Below, piece after piece: positions 1-5,963 of a DNA stretch of 6,290 nt. The position numbers and the translations under genes are program-made. This stretch comes from an uncultured Christensenella sp. (lineage in GTDB: Bacteria > Bacillota > Clostridia > Christensenellales > UBA3700). The stretch spans positions 1-6,290 of the forward strand of contig CAJTYW010000024.1 in NCBI GenBank assembly GCA_910583995.1, in the 5' to 3' direction. The stretch's first letter is position 1. Every line of letters begins with the position of its first letter. The notes under the pieces are model-generated. The model was not told the origin of the DNA. It saw only the letters and a list, made by a program, of their open reading frames with translations, and searched no databases.

Positions 1-30
1 GTGTCAGAAAAAGTATACTTTTTCTGACAC
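1..30. repeat. Perfect 30-bp palindrome at the left edge, possible (bidirectional) terminator
   Basis: The left half GTGTCAGAAAAAGTA is exactly the reverse complement of the right half. In RNA this would fold as about 13 base pairs closed by a UAUA loop. On the plus strand it is followed by TTTACATTTATTTT, a moderately T-rich tail, so it could terminate a plus-strand gene lying to the left and converging on this cluster. The left flank is cut by the window edge, so its use on the minus strand cannot be judged. It could equally be a dispersed intergenic palindromic repeat. Confidence 0.5.
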
Positions 31-119
31 TTTACATTTATTTTAAACTACATAACCAAGCGTAATAACTCTTGACAATTATTACACTTTTTTAAGTCGT
101 ATAATATTGTTTACGCAAA

Positions 120-156
120 AAATATGATGTTTTTGCACCACAAAAACATCATATTT
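120..156 (-). terminator. Hairpin terminator downstream of the acetyltransferase gene
   Basis: A perfect 16-bp inverted repeat (120-135 and 141-156) encloses a 5-base loop. Read on the minus strand, the stem runs straight into TTTTTTGCG, giving a six-T run partly inside the stem. It lies 75 bases past the acetyltransferase stop. The stem is AT-rich, so it is weaker than a classical GC-rich terminator, but its length and perfect pairing support the call. On the plus strand the tail (ATATTTATATAC) is poorer. Confidence 0.6.
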
Positions 157-187
157 ATATACATTATCAATACTATTTGACTTTTAT

Positions 188-215
188 ACTAGTTGAAATA
201 TTTTAAACAACTAGT
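188..215. repeat. 8-bp inverted repeat ACTAGTTG/CAACTAGT
   Basis: Arms 188-195 and 208-215 are perfectly complementary with a 12-base AT-only loop. The hairpin begins 16 bases beyond the acetyltransferase stop. Neither strand has a T-run after it, so it is not a convincing intrinsic terminator; it may protect the mRNA 3' end or have no function. Confidence 0.4.
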
Positions 216-231
216 TAATATATCATTTAGT

Positions 232-858
232 TTAATCTTTTAGCAAATCAGGGTCGATTTGCATATCTTTGAAATAAAATTTATCGTCGCGTTCGCCTAT
301 TTCCCTTTGCACTCTGCAAGGTGTACCAAAAGCAACTACATTTGCTGGTATGTCTTTTGTAACAATACTGCCTGCTCCGATTACGGAATTTTCTCCAATT
401 GTCACCCCAGGCATTACCACCACATTTGCACCTAGCCACACATTTTTTCCGATATGTATAGGCAAATTAAATTCATAAACTTTTTCTCTTAGTTTTGCAT
501 TAATTGGGTGACCTGCAGTACATACCGTTACATTAGGTCCAAACATAGTAGAATCACCAACATAAATATCCGCATCGTCCACTAAGGTTAAATTAAAATT
601 GGCATAAACATTTTTGCCAAAATGAACATTTCTACCACCCCAATTGCTGAAAAACGGTGGTTCGATATAGCAATTCTCACCTATTTCCGCAAACATACTC
701 TTTAGCAACTTTTCTCTCCTTTTTTGTTGCAACGGCTTAGTTTTATTGTATTTATACAATGTTTGCAAACATTTTAGTTGGTCAAGTGCCAATTCTTCAT
801 TATCGCAGGAGTATAATTCCCCCGTTTTCACTTTAATTTTTAATTCTTCCAAAGTCAT
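232..858 (-). CDS. Maa/LacA/NodL-type hexapeptide-repeat O-acetyltransferase
   Basis: This 208-residue cytoplasmic enzyme is predicted to transfer acetyl from acetyl-CoA to a hydroxyl of a sugar or sugar-like acceptor. It has the layout of the maltose/galactoside acetyltransferase family: an N-terminal helical cap (about residues 1-57) and then a left-handed beta-helix of hexapeptide repeats. Diagnostic parts are SNWGGRNVHFG (71-81), TAGHPI with the family's catalytic His at 117, WLGANVVVMPGVTIG (141-155) and the closing AFGTPCRV (176-183). E. coli LacA has 203 residues, so the length is normal. I start it at 858 rather than at the in-frame ATG at 924, because GGAGA (865-869) lies 6 bases upstream of 858 and the extra 22 residues are hydrophobic and not family-like. 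It sits between two terminators, so it is probably transcribed alone. The substrate cannot be told; maa, lacA and nodL homologues are hard to separate by sequence alone. Confidence 0.93.
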   Translation of the reverse strand: MTLEELKIKVKTGELYSCDNEELALDQLKCLQTLYKYNKTKPLQQKRREKLLKSMFAEIGENCYIEPPFFSNWGGRNVHFGKNVYANFNLTLVDDADIYVGDSTMFGPNVTVCTAGHPINAKLREKVYEFNLPIHIGKNVWLGANVVVMPGVTIGENSVIGAGSIVTKDIPANVVAFGTPCRVQREIGERDDKFYFKDMQIDPDLLKD

Positions 859-864
859 AATCTT

Positions 865-869
865 TCTCC
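865..869 (-). promoter_or_regulatory. Ribosome binding site fixing the acetyltransferase start at 858
   Basis: The minus strand reads GGAGAAAGATT-ATG, a good Shine-Dalgarno core with 6 bases to the ATG at 858. No comparable site lies before the upstream in-frame ATG at 924, so the shorter protein is preferred. Confidence 0.75.
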
Positions 870-901
870 AAAATTCAAGTTCAACAATTGTTATTATTAC
901 A

Positions 902-928
902 AGTATAACAAACTTGTAGCACAAACAA
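902..928 (-). promoter_or_regulatory. Weak candidate promoter of the acetyltransferase gene
   Basis: On the minus strand a -10-like TATACT (902-907) follows a -35-like TTGTTT (923-928) with a 15-base spacer, shorter than ideal. Some promoter is expected here because the upstream gene ends in a strong terminator (940-980). This is the best match I found, but it is not compelling. Confidence 0.3.
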
Positions 929-939
929 ATTGAATAAAT

Positions 940-980
940 AAAAAAATTGCAAACTACCCCTATTTACGGAATAGTTTGCA
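940..980 (-). terminator. Rho-independent terminator of the DUF1292 gene
   Basis: Minus-strand arms TGCAAACTA and TAGTTTGCA (948-956 and 972-980) pair perfectly. Two G-T wobbles and two G-C pairs then extend the stem to 13 pairs around a 7-base loop. The stem is followed by A and then seven Ts (940-946). It starts 18 bases after the DUF1292 stop codon, which is the expected place for an intrinsic terminator. Confidence 0.85.
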
Positions 981-997
981 GTAATTTTTGTTTAAAA

Positions 998-1366
998 TCA
1001 GTCGCCGTCGCCTAATCTGCAACCATTGCAACCACAATCGCAATCTTCACCGCATTCGTCATCACAGTCACAGAAACCTTCTTCTTCAGCTTCCTTCAAA
1101 TACTCATTAAATACTTCGTTAAGCAAATTTTCGTCTTCGATTGGGATAAATTTGTCATCGCCATCTTCGTCAACACCTAGCTCATAAATAATAACTTCAT
1201 CTTCTGCAATACCATCAATTTGTTCAACTGGTTGCAAGAAAATATACCATTTATCCTTATAATCAATAGTAGCCACGTGATAAAAATCAACATCGTTGCC
1301 GTCCATATCTACAAGAGTGATAATATCGCACTCTTCTTCCATCATTTCGTCCATAGTTTCTGCCAT
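998..1366 (-). CDS. DUF1292 (YrzB-like) protein with Cys/Asp-rich C-terminal tail
   Basis: This small, very acidic 122-residue protein is assigned to DUF1292 by its core (about 14-93). The core contains DIITLVDMDGNDVDF, a WYIFLQPVEQ strand and EVIIYELGVDEDGDDKFIPIEDE, the usual family pattern of beta-strands followed by a short helix (LLNEVFNEYLKEAEEE). The position directly after ruvX matches B. subtilis, where yrzB follows the ruvX homologue yrrK. The biochemical function of the family is unknown. The core is typically under 100 residues; here it is followed by a tail (98-122) with seven Cys between residues 99 and 116, interspersed with Asp, Glu and Gly, which could bind metal. The start is supported by AAGGAGGT just upstream of the ATG. 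The gene has its own predicted promoter (1413-1441) and terminator (940-980), so it can be expressed independently of ruvX. Confidence 0.88.
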   Translation of the reverse strand: MAETMDEMMEEECDIITLVDMDGNDVDFYHVATIDYKDKWYIFLQPVEQIDGIAEDEVIIYELGVDEDGDDKFIPIEDENLLNEVFNEYLKEAEEEGFCDCDDECGEDCDCGCNGCRLGDGD

Positions 1367-1388
1367 TTGAGACCTCCTTACAAAAGTT

Positions 1389-1416
1389 AGATTAAATCAA
1401 ACTTATAATTTAATCT
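1389..1416. repeat. 9-bp inverted repeat across the predicted DUF1292 transcription start
   Basis: AGATTAAAT (1389-1397) and ATTTAATCT (1408-1416) are perfect inverted copies with a 10-base spacer. The right arm overlaps the predicted -10 box and the predicted start (about 1406) falls in the spacer. Only one arm would therefore be transcribed, which fits a DNA-level operator better than an RNA hairpin. The arms are AT-rich, so chance is possible. Confidence 0.35.
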
Positions 1417-1441
1417 TAGTATAATTACCAAAAATTGTCAA
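1413..1441 (-). promoter_or_regulatory. Promoter P1 of the DUF1292 gene
   Basis: On the minus strand a perfect -35 TTGACA (1436-1441) is separated by exactly 17 bases from TAAGAT (1413-1418), a 4/6 match to the -10 consensus. Transcription would start near 1406 and leave a leader of about 40 bases containing the AAGGAGGT ribosome site. Confidence 0.6.
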
Positions 1442-1455
1442 TACCTTTTTTAAAA

Positions 1456-1485
1456 ATTATATCTGTTTTTTGTCTTTTTATGCAA
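1456..1485 (-). promoter_or_regulatory. Possible second promoter P2 upstream of the DUF1292 gene
   Basis: A consensus -10 TATAAT (1456-1461, minus strand) lies 18 bases after TTGCAT (1480-1485), a weak -35. It would fire about 40 bases upstream of P1. The background is AT-rich, so the -10 match alone is not strong evidence. Confidence 0.3.
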
Positions 1486-1544
1486 TTAAAACTAAATTTA
1501 TCTAACTTTTACAGGTTTATTCATTATATTATAGCAATTACCAT

Positions 1545-1961
1545 TTATCTTTTGCAGTCAAGAAATTGTTGCAATATAATTGTTGCTGCAATCTTATCAA
1601 TTACCCCTTTACGCTTTTCTCGTCTTACGCCTGCTTCTATTAGCATTCTCTCACCTGTAACAGTTGTAAGCCTTTCGTCCTGAAAATGTATTTTTGTTTG
1701 TGGCAAAAGCTGCTGCAATTTATCTGCAAAATCTCTTGTTTTTGTCACTCTTTCGCCTTCTGTGCCGTCCATATTTATAGGCAAACCAAAAACGATTTCG
1801 TCCACTAAATTAGGTTTTACCAAACCTACTAAATATTGTAAATCTTTTTCTTCGTTTACTCTTTTGTAAGTCTCATAACCATTTGCGATTATTTTCATTA
1901 TGTCGCTCATAGCAATGCCGATTCGTGCATCACCAAAATCCAAAGCCATTACTCTATTCAT
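1545..1961 (-). CDS. ruvX: RuvX/YqgF-family nuclease (putative Holliday junction resolvase / pre-16S rRNA processing)
   Basis: This 138-residue protein has an RNase H-like fold and normal family length. It begins with ALDFGDARIGIAMSD, placing a metal-ligand Asp at residue 8. It continues with EIVFGLPINMDGTEG (55-69), DERLTT (95-100, Glu96) and ends with IDKIAATIILQQFL (121-134, Asp122), the motifs that carry the family's acidic catalytic residues. YqgF of E. coli is implicated in maturing the 5' end of 16S rRNA, and related proteins have been described as Holliday junction resolvases; sequence alone does not choose between these. The start is supported by AGGAG seven bases upstream of the ATG. 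It begins 11 bases after the ABC permease stop, so it is probably co-transcribed with the exporter. I see no terminator after it before the DUF1292 promoter, so read-through into that gene is possible. Confidence 0.95.
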   Translation of the reverse strand: MNRVMALDFGDARIGIAMSDIMKIIANGYETYKRVNEEKDLQYLVGLVKPNLVDEIVFGLPINMDGTEGERVTKTRDFADKLQQLLPQTKIHFQDERLTTVTGERMLIEAGVRREKRKGVIDKIAATIILQQFLDCKR

Positions 1962-1972
1962 AAAGTCTCCTA

Positions 1973-3613
1973 TTAAAATTCCATTTTTTCATAAGTTGTA
2001 CTTAATTTTGGATAAATCACAAGTAATACTACCACAAAACTAATAACAGAAGCCAAAAATACTGGTGTCATTGCAATAAAATTTAAAAGCAATTCATTGT
2101 TGCCTACAACATTTGGAAAAATGTTTTGGAAACAAATTATACTTGCTATAGCCACAATCACAAATGGCAAGGTCATAACCAGTGCAGTAAGTGATTTAGA
2201 ATTGTTTTTAAAAAGTTCTTTATTAGTATTCCACACAAAATTAGGCGATTTCAAATCTGAGTAAATCAGATAAATGTTTATAGCATTGCCTGTAAACAAA
2301 GAAGTTACAAATATCATTATAACCACCACATAATGTATTTTTGCTATAAACATACTAGCTGTTAATATCAAATTTACCACAAAAGTGTAAATACTTGCAA
2401 GCATAATTTTTTGATTTATAACTACATTACTTTTAACTGGCAACATTTTTAAAACATCAAACTGTCTACCTTCACGAGAAAAAGCCACTATTGCAAAATA
2501 GTTCATACCGCAACTGAATATCAGAGCCAATGTAACTGCAACTATATTTAATGGTGCAGTGCCACCAAGTTGATTGTCACCGCCATAAATTAACCCCATC
2601 ATTACCATAACAATCGGTGGAATAATAAGTCCTAAAAGATAATTTATTGCACTACTTGTCTCACCAAGGCAACTTTTTACATCTCTAACTAAAAGTGACT
2701 CATAAACAGATTGGACTTTGTTATCTTTTATTTTTGAGTTCTTTTTACTACCACTTTCCAAACCACGTCTTGCACTGCCTTTGTATAAAACAGCGGAAAG
2801 CAACATTGATACAACAGCAAGCCCCGCTACTATTGCAAAGAATATTGCAAAGTTTTTGAAAGCATCTATGCCATCAATTACCATACTTGTTGCAATGTAT
2901 GTGTTTGGATAAATAATGTACGACATAATTTGCATTGCAGCTTGTACTTGTCCTAAATCAAAGTTACCGCCTTGAACAGCCTTTTGAACTGCAAATATCA
3001 AATAATAATATCCAGCAAAAAATCCACCAAACAACAGTAACACCAAAATAGTACCAATAATATTGTTACGCTTAAAATAGCTGATAATATATCCAAGCGG
3101 TATTGCAATTATTGTGATTATAAAAAGCGGAATAAATGGTGTTAGCAAACTGCCAAGCAATCCATAAATATAGTAACTAGCGCTTTTAATACCTGCCCCA
3201 ATACCCATTGCCAATACAACAGGCAATTGAATTAACATTGCAAGTCCTAAATGTAGTAGATATATTGTTGTCATTTTTGAAACAAATATATCTAGCCCTG
3301 TTACAGGCAATGCCATTAATAGCTCATTGTCTTTTGCAAAAAACAATAGCGATATTGTAGACTGCACACCAAAAAATAAAACCATCATTTCACTTGCAAA
3401 CATAATTGATGATATCATACTTGCAAGCATATCCATTGTCGTATTTTGAGCAAGATAATACAAAAAGAAACAAGCAACTCCTACAATAGGCAACAAAAGT
3501 AACCCAAGTGCAATGTATATTGCCATATCTTTACGACGCTGTTTGAAATCTTTGCTTAATCCAAACATAATCCGAAGATTATTTTGTAATAGTGGTAAAA
3601 ATGCTCTTGTCAT
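1973..3613 (-). CDS. ABC-2-type exporter permease, 12 predicted membrane helices
   Basis: This 546-residue integral membrane protein is the predicted channel partner of the ATPase encoded just upstream (11-base gap). Hydrophobic segments fall near residues 31-53, 66-92, 115-138, 151-178, 184-208, 254-277, 322-344, 355-377, 403-423, 427-449, 476-497 and 508-534. A charged loop with many Lys and Ser (278-305) separates two sets of six. Each set carries a similar cytoplasmic motif: NELLMALPVTGLDIFVSK (96-113) and FDVLKMLPVKSNVVINQK (385-402), which suggests an internally duplicated permease. No signal peptide or substrate-binding domain is present, so export is more likely than import. The substrate is unknown; related systems handle peptides, lipids or antibiotics, but nothing here identifies one. 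The start has GAGGTG a few bases upstream. It resembles the large Firmicutes permeases in Pfam's ABC_tran_2 group; that family assignment is from memory. Confidence 0.85.
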   Translation of the reverse strand: MTRAFLPLLQNNLRIMFGLSKDFKQRRKDMAIYIALGLLLLPIVGVACFFLYYLAQNTTMDMLASMISSIMFASEMMVLFFGVQSTISLLFFAKDNELLMALPVTGLDIFVSKMTTIYLLHLGLAMLIQLPVVLAMGIGAGIKSASYYIYGLLGSLLTPFIPLFIITIIAIPLGYIISYFKRNNIIGTILVLLLFGGFFAGYYYLIFAVQKAVQGGNFDLGQVQAAMQIMSYIIYPNTYIATSMVIDGIDAFKNFAIFFAIVAGLAVVSMLLSAVLYKGSARRGLESGSKKNSKIKDNKVQSVYESLLVRDVKSCLGETSSAINYLLGLIIPPIVMVMMGLIYGGDNQLGGTAPLNIVAVTLALIFSCGMNYFAIVAFSREGRQFDVLKMLPVKSNVVINQKIMLASIYTFVVNLILTASMFIAKIHYVVVIMIFVTSLFTGNAINIYLIYSDLKSPNFVWNTNKELFKNNSKSLTALVMTLPFVIVAIASIICFQNIFPNVVGNNELLLNFIAMTPVFLASVISFVVVLLVIYPKLSTTYEKMEF

Positions 3614-3624
3614 ACCACACCTCG

Positions 3625-4512
3625 TTATTGCTCGTTTGTCAAATCATTTTGACTATCGCAAGCTGTTTTTTCTTGATTACCATTGACTTTTATCAAATTA
3701 GGGTCGATTTTTGATATATTATTTTGTTCTTTTCCATTATTCTCAACATTTAATGTCACTTCATTATACTTTTCTTTATCTACACAAACTTTGCCTTCTG
3801 TAAGCTCCAAGAAAATGTCTTCCAATGACTTACCTTGTTGTTTTTCTTCAAGCTCTGCCATTGTAAACAATGCTATTATTTCACCATTTTTTATTATAGC
3901 TACTCTATCGCACAATTTTTCTACAACTTCAAGCACGTGGGAAGAAAAGAATACTACATTCCCTTTTTCGCAATGCTCTCTCATTAGCTCTTTTAATTCT
4001 TTTGCAGATTTTGGGTCAAGTCCTGTAAGCGGTTCGTCCAGTACCCAAACTTTAGGCTCGTGAATCAATGCACCAATTACACAAATCTTTTGTTTCATAC
4101 CGTGAGAGTATGATTTTATAGGACTATCCAATTTGTCAAGCAAATCAAATCTTAGTGCCAAATAATTTAATCTGCTATCCCTAACTTCCTTACTTACACC
4201 ATAAACATTGGCAAGAAAATTAACATATTCCCTACCAGACAATTTGTCATAAACGCTATGATTATCTGAAACATAACCAATATTCTTTTTTGCTGAAATT
4301 GCGTCCTTTGCCAAATCATAACCTGCAACTTCAATTGTGCCTTCATTAAACGGCAAAATGCCAGTTATACATTTTATAGTAGTGGATTTACCTGCACCAT
4401 TACTTCCGATAAAACCAAAAACTTCGCCATCATTTATAGTAAGGCTCAAATTTTTCACTGCGTATTCTTCAGCATTTTTATACTTTTTGGACAAATTAGT
4501 TATTGTAATCAT
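3625..4512 (-). CDS. ABC-2-type exporter ATP-binding protein
   Basis: This 295-residue nucleotide-binding subunit should energise the adjacent permease. Visible motifs are Walker A GSNGAGKST (36-44), signature SHGMKQK (136-142, in place of LSGGQ), Walker B VWVLDEP (155-161), D-loop TGLDP (163-167) and the switch His in SSHVLE (His192). The Q-loop reads IGYVSDNHSVYDKLSGREY (78-96) and lacks the canonical Gln; substitution there is common in the EcsA/BcrA-like exporter branch, so I do not take it as inactivation. The ABC domain proper ends near residue 240. It is followed by a roughly 55-residue tail rich in Asn, Lys and Glu that looks disordered. AAAGGAG lies just upstream of the ATG, and a promoter and inverted repeat precede it (4527-4581). 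It is the first gene of a likely ATPase–permease–ruvX operon. Confidence 0.93.
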   Translation of the reverse strand: MITITNLSKKYKNAEEYAVKNLSLTINDGEVFGFIGSNGAGKSTTIKCITGILPFNEGTIEVAGYDLAKDAISAKKNIGYVSDNHSVYDKLSGREYVNFLANVYGVSKEVRDSRLNYLALRFDLLDKLDSPIKSYSHGMKQKICVIGALIHEPKVWVLDEPLTGLDPKSAKELKELMREHCEKGNVVFFSSHVLEVVEKLCDRVAIIKNGEIIALFTMAELEEKQQGKSLEDIFLELTEGKVCVDKEKYNEVTLNVENNGKEQNNISKIDPNLIKVNGNQEKTACDSQNDLTNEQ

Positions 4513-4526
4513 AACATCTCCTTTTT

Positions 4527-4561
4527 TTGTAAAATAAAAATTTTATATTGCTATTTTACAA
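4527..4561. repeat. 9-bp inverted repeat across the predicted ABC-operon transcription start
   Basis: TTGTAAAAT (4527-4535) and ATTTTACAA (4553-4561) are perfect inverted copies with a 17-base spacer. The right arm contains the predicted -10 box, the predicted start (about 4546) is in the spacer, and the left arm abuts the AAAGGAG ribosome site. This layout suits a repressor operator. The arms are AT-rich, so it may also be chance. Confidence 0.4.
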
Positions 4562-4581
4562 GTTTAATAATTTAAAATCAA
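4553..4581 (-). promoter_or_regulatory. Promoter of the ABC exporter–ruvX operon
   Basis: On the minus strand TTGATT (4576-4581) is followed after 17 bases by TAAAAT (4553-4558), matching 4/6 and 5/6 of the sigma-A consensus. Transcription would start near 4546 and give a leader of about 34 bases. No clear terminator lies between rarA and this point, so some read-through from rarA is also possible. Confidence 0.5.
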
Positions 4582-4658
4582 ACTAAAGCTTATAGTACTT
4601 TATTTAGATTTTTATTTTATTTTTTATTACACTATAAGTATTTAGTATACCTATTAGC

Positions 4659-5957
4659 TTAACCCTTATTTTTCTTAATTACTTTTGCTCTTACCAAATT
4701 TGCTTCTTTTCCGTTTGCAGAAGGTATATATAACTTTTCATCTTTTAAGCTATCTGGCAAGTATTGTTGCTCAACCCAACCACCAAAAGAATGTGGATAT
4801 TTGTAACCTTCTACTTTTTCCACCTTAAAGTTTGCATCACGCAAATATAAAGGTACAATATCATCTTTAGATTTATTAACCAATTCCACCGCCTTATCTA
4901 GTGCATTTACAACACTATTTGATTTACTTGCTTCACAAACATAAATTATGCTATTCACAAGTGGCAATCTTCCTTCAGGCATACCTATATTTTGAATTGC
5001 AAACATTGCCGAAGTCGCCATTAATTGTGCCATTGGGTCAGCCATACCAACATCTTCCGCACTATGAGCGATAAGTCTTCTTGCAATTAGCATAGGGTCG
5101 CAGCCACTTTCAATCAGGCGTATAGCCCAATACACCGCAGCATCAGAATCACTGCCACGCAAACTTTTGCAAAACGCACTAAGCATATCATAATACATTG
5201 ACTCGTCAATTGAAAGTGCTTTTTTCTGAATAGATTCTTCAGCAATATCTTTGTCAACTACAATTTTGCCGTTATTATCAGGGGTAGTTGTAACCACTGC
5301 AAGTTCCAAAGCATTATATGCTGTACGCAAATCCCCATCACTTGCCCACACTATATGTCCCAACGCATCGTCAGTTATTGTTATATCATAATTTCCAAGT
5401 CCATTTTCCTTATCGGCAATAGCTGCAGTCAATGCCTTCCTAATATCTTCGGAATTAAGTTTTTTAAATTCAAAAATCCTACATCTAGATACAATAGCTC
5501 TAGTCATTGATATAAACGGATTTTCAGTAGTAGAACCTATAAAAACAATATAGCCTTGTTCTATACCCGCAAGCACTGAATCAGATTGTGCTTTATTCCA
5601 ACGATGACACTCGTCAAGCATAAGATAAGTTTTTCTGCCATACATACTCAATCTTTCTTTAGCTTCTTCAATAACTTTTTTAGCTTCCGCAACACCACTA
5701 GACACCGCATTTAATCTTACAAAATCTGCCTTAGTTGTATTTGCTATTATATTTGCCAAAGTAGTTTTTCCGCACCCCGGCGGGCCATAAAAAATTATAC
5801 TGCCAAGACTATCCGCCGCAATTGCACGTCTTAACAATTTCCCTTTGCCAACAATGTGACTTTGCCCAACAAAATTATCCAAACTTGTTGGACGCATTCT
5901 CTCTGCCAAAGGCGCTAGTTTATTAGTATTTTCCATTAAATCAAACAAATTATCCAT
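4659..5957 (-). CDS. rarA: RarA/MgsA-family AAA+ ATPase (replication-associated recombination protein A)
   Basis: This 432-residue cytoplasmic ATPase belongs to the RarA/MgsA/WRNIP1 family, related to clamp-loader subunits, which acts at stalled replication forks and single-strand gaps. The N-terminus PLAERMRPTSLDNFVGQSHI (16-35) is the family signature. Other features are Walker A GPPGCGKTT (58-66), Walker B YLMLDECHRW (111-120; DECH where many members have DEIH), sensor 1 GSTTENPF (141-148), the arginine-finger region SRCRIFEF (157-164) and sensor 2 GDLRTAYNALE (208-218). The C-terminal tetramerisation part contains KSLRGSDSDAAVYWAIRL (264-281), RRLIAHSAEDVGMADP (293-308) and the closing FGGWVEQQYLPDSL (391-404). 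Length is normal and the protein looks intact. A predicted promoter ends only 6 bases before the ATG, so no leader with a ribosome site may be made. In B. subtilis rarA (yrvN) also lies in the broad neighbourhood of ruvX. Confidence 0.96.
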   Translation of the reverse strand: MDNLFDLMENTNKLAPLAERMRPTSLDNFVGQSHIVGKGKLLRRAIAADSLGSIIFYGPPGCGKTTLANIIANTTKADFVRLNAVSSGVAEAKKVIEEAKERLSMYGRKTYLMLDECHRWNKAQSDSVLAGIEQGYIVFIGSTTENPFISMTRAIVSRCRIFEFKKLNSEDIRKALTAAIADKENGLGNYDITITDDALGHIVWASDGDLRTAYNALELAVVTTTPDNNGKIVVDKDIAEESIQKKALSIDESMYYDMLSAFCKSLRGSDSDAAVYWAIRLIESGCDPMLIARRLIAHSAEDVGMADPMAQLMATSAMFAIQNIGMPEGRLPLVNSIIYVCEASKSNSVVNALDKAVELVNKSKDDIVPLYLRDANFKVEKVEGYKYPHSFGGWVEQQYLPDSLKDEKLYIPSANGKEANLVRAKVIKKNKG

Positions 5958-5963
5958 ATAGAT

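Noticed and set aside
859..924. N-terminal extension of the acetyltransferase to the ATG at 924
   Set aside because: The added 22 residues are hydrophobic and not part of the family, the extension would cover the ribosome site of the 858 start, and 924 lacks its own ribosome site.
1435..1683. 82-codon plus-strand open frame
   Set aside because: It overlaps the 3' end of ruvX in antisense, has no ribosome site and encodes no recognisable domain; ruvX motifs clearly own this DNA.
2718..2912. 64-codon plus-strand open frame
   Set aside because: It lies entirely antisense within the permease gene and has no start signal or family resemblance.
3683..4063. 126-codon plus-strand open frame
   Set aside because: It is antisense to the ABC ATPase, including the Walker B and switch His region, and its Ser/Phe-rich product mirrors the opposite strand's codons.
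3625..4512. Inactive ATPase because the Q-loop lacks Gln and the signature is not LSGGQ
   Set aside because: Walker A, Walker B and the switch His are intact, and such substitutions are common in this exporter branch.
4337..4537. 66-codon plus-strand open frame
   Set aside because: It is antisense to the ATPase N-terminus and its Walker A region, so it is a shadow frame.
4634..4654. Hairpin just after the rarA stop as a terminator
   Set aside because: It has only 8 pairs including a G-U wobble and is followed on the minus strand by an A-rich, not T-rich, sequence.
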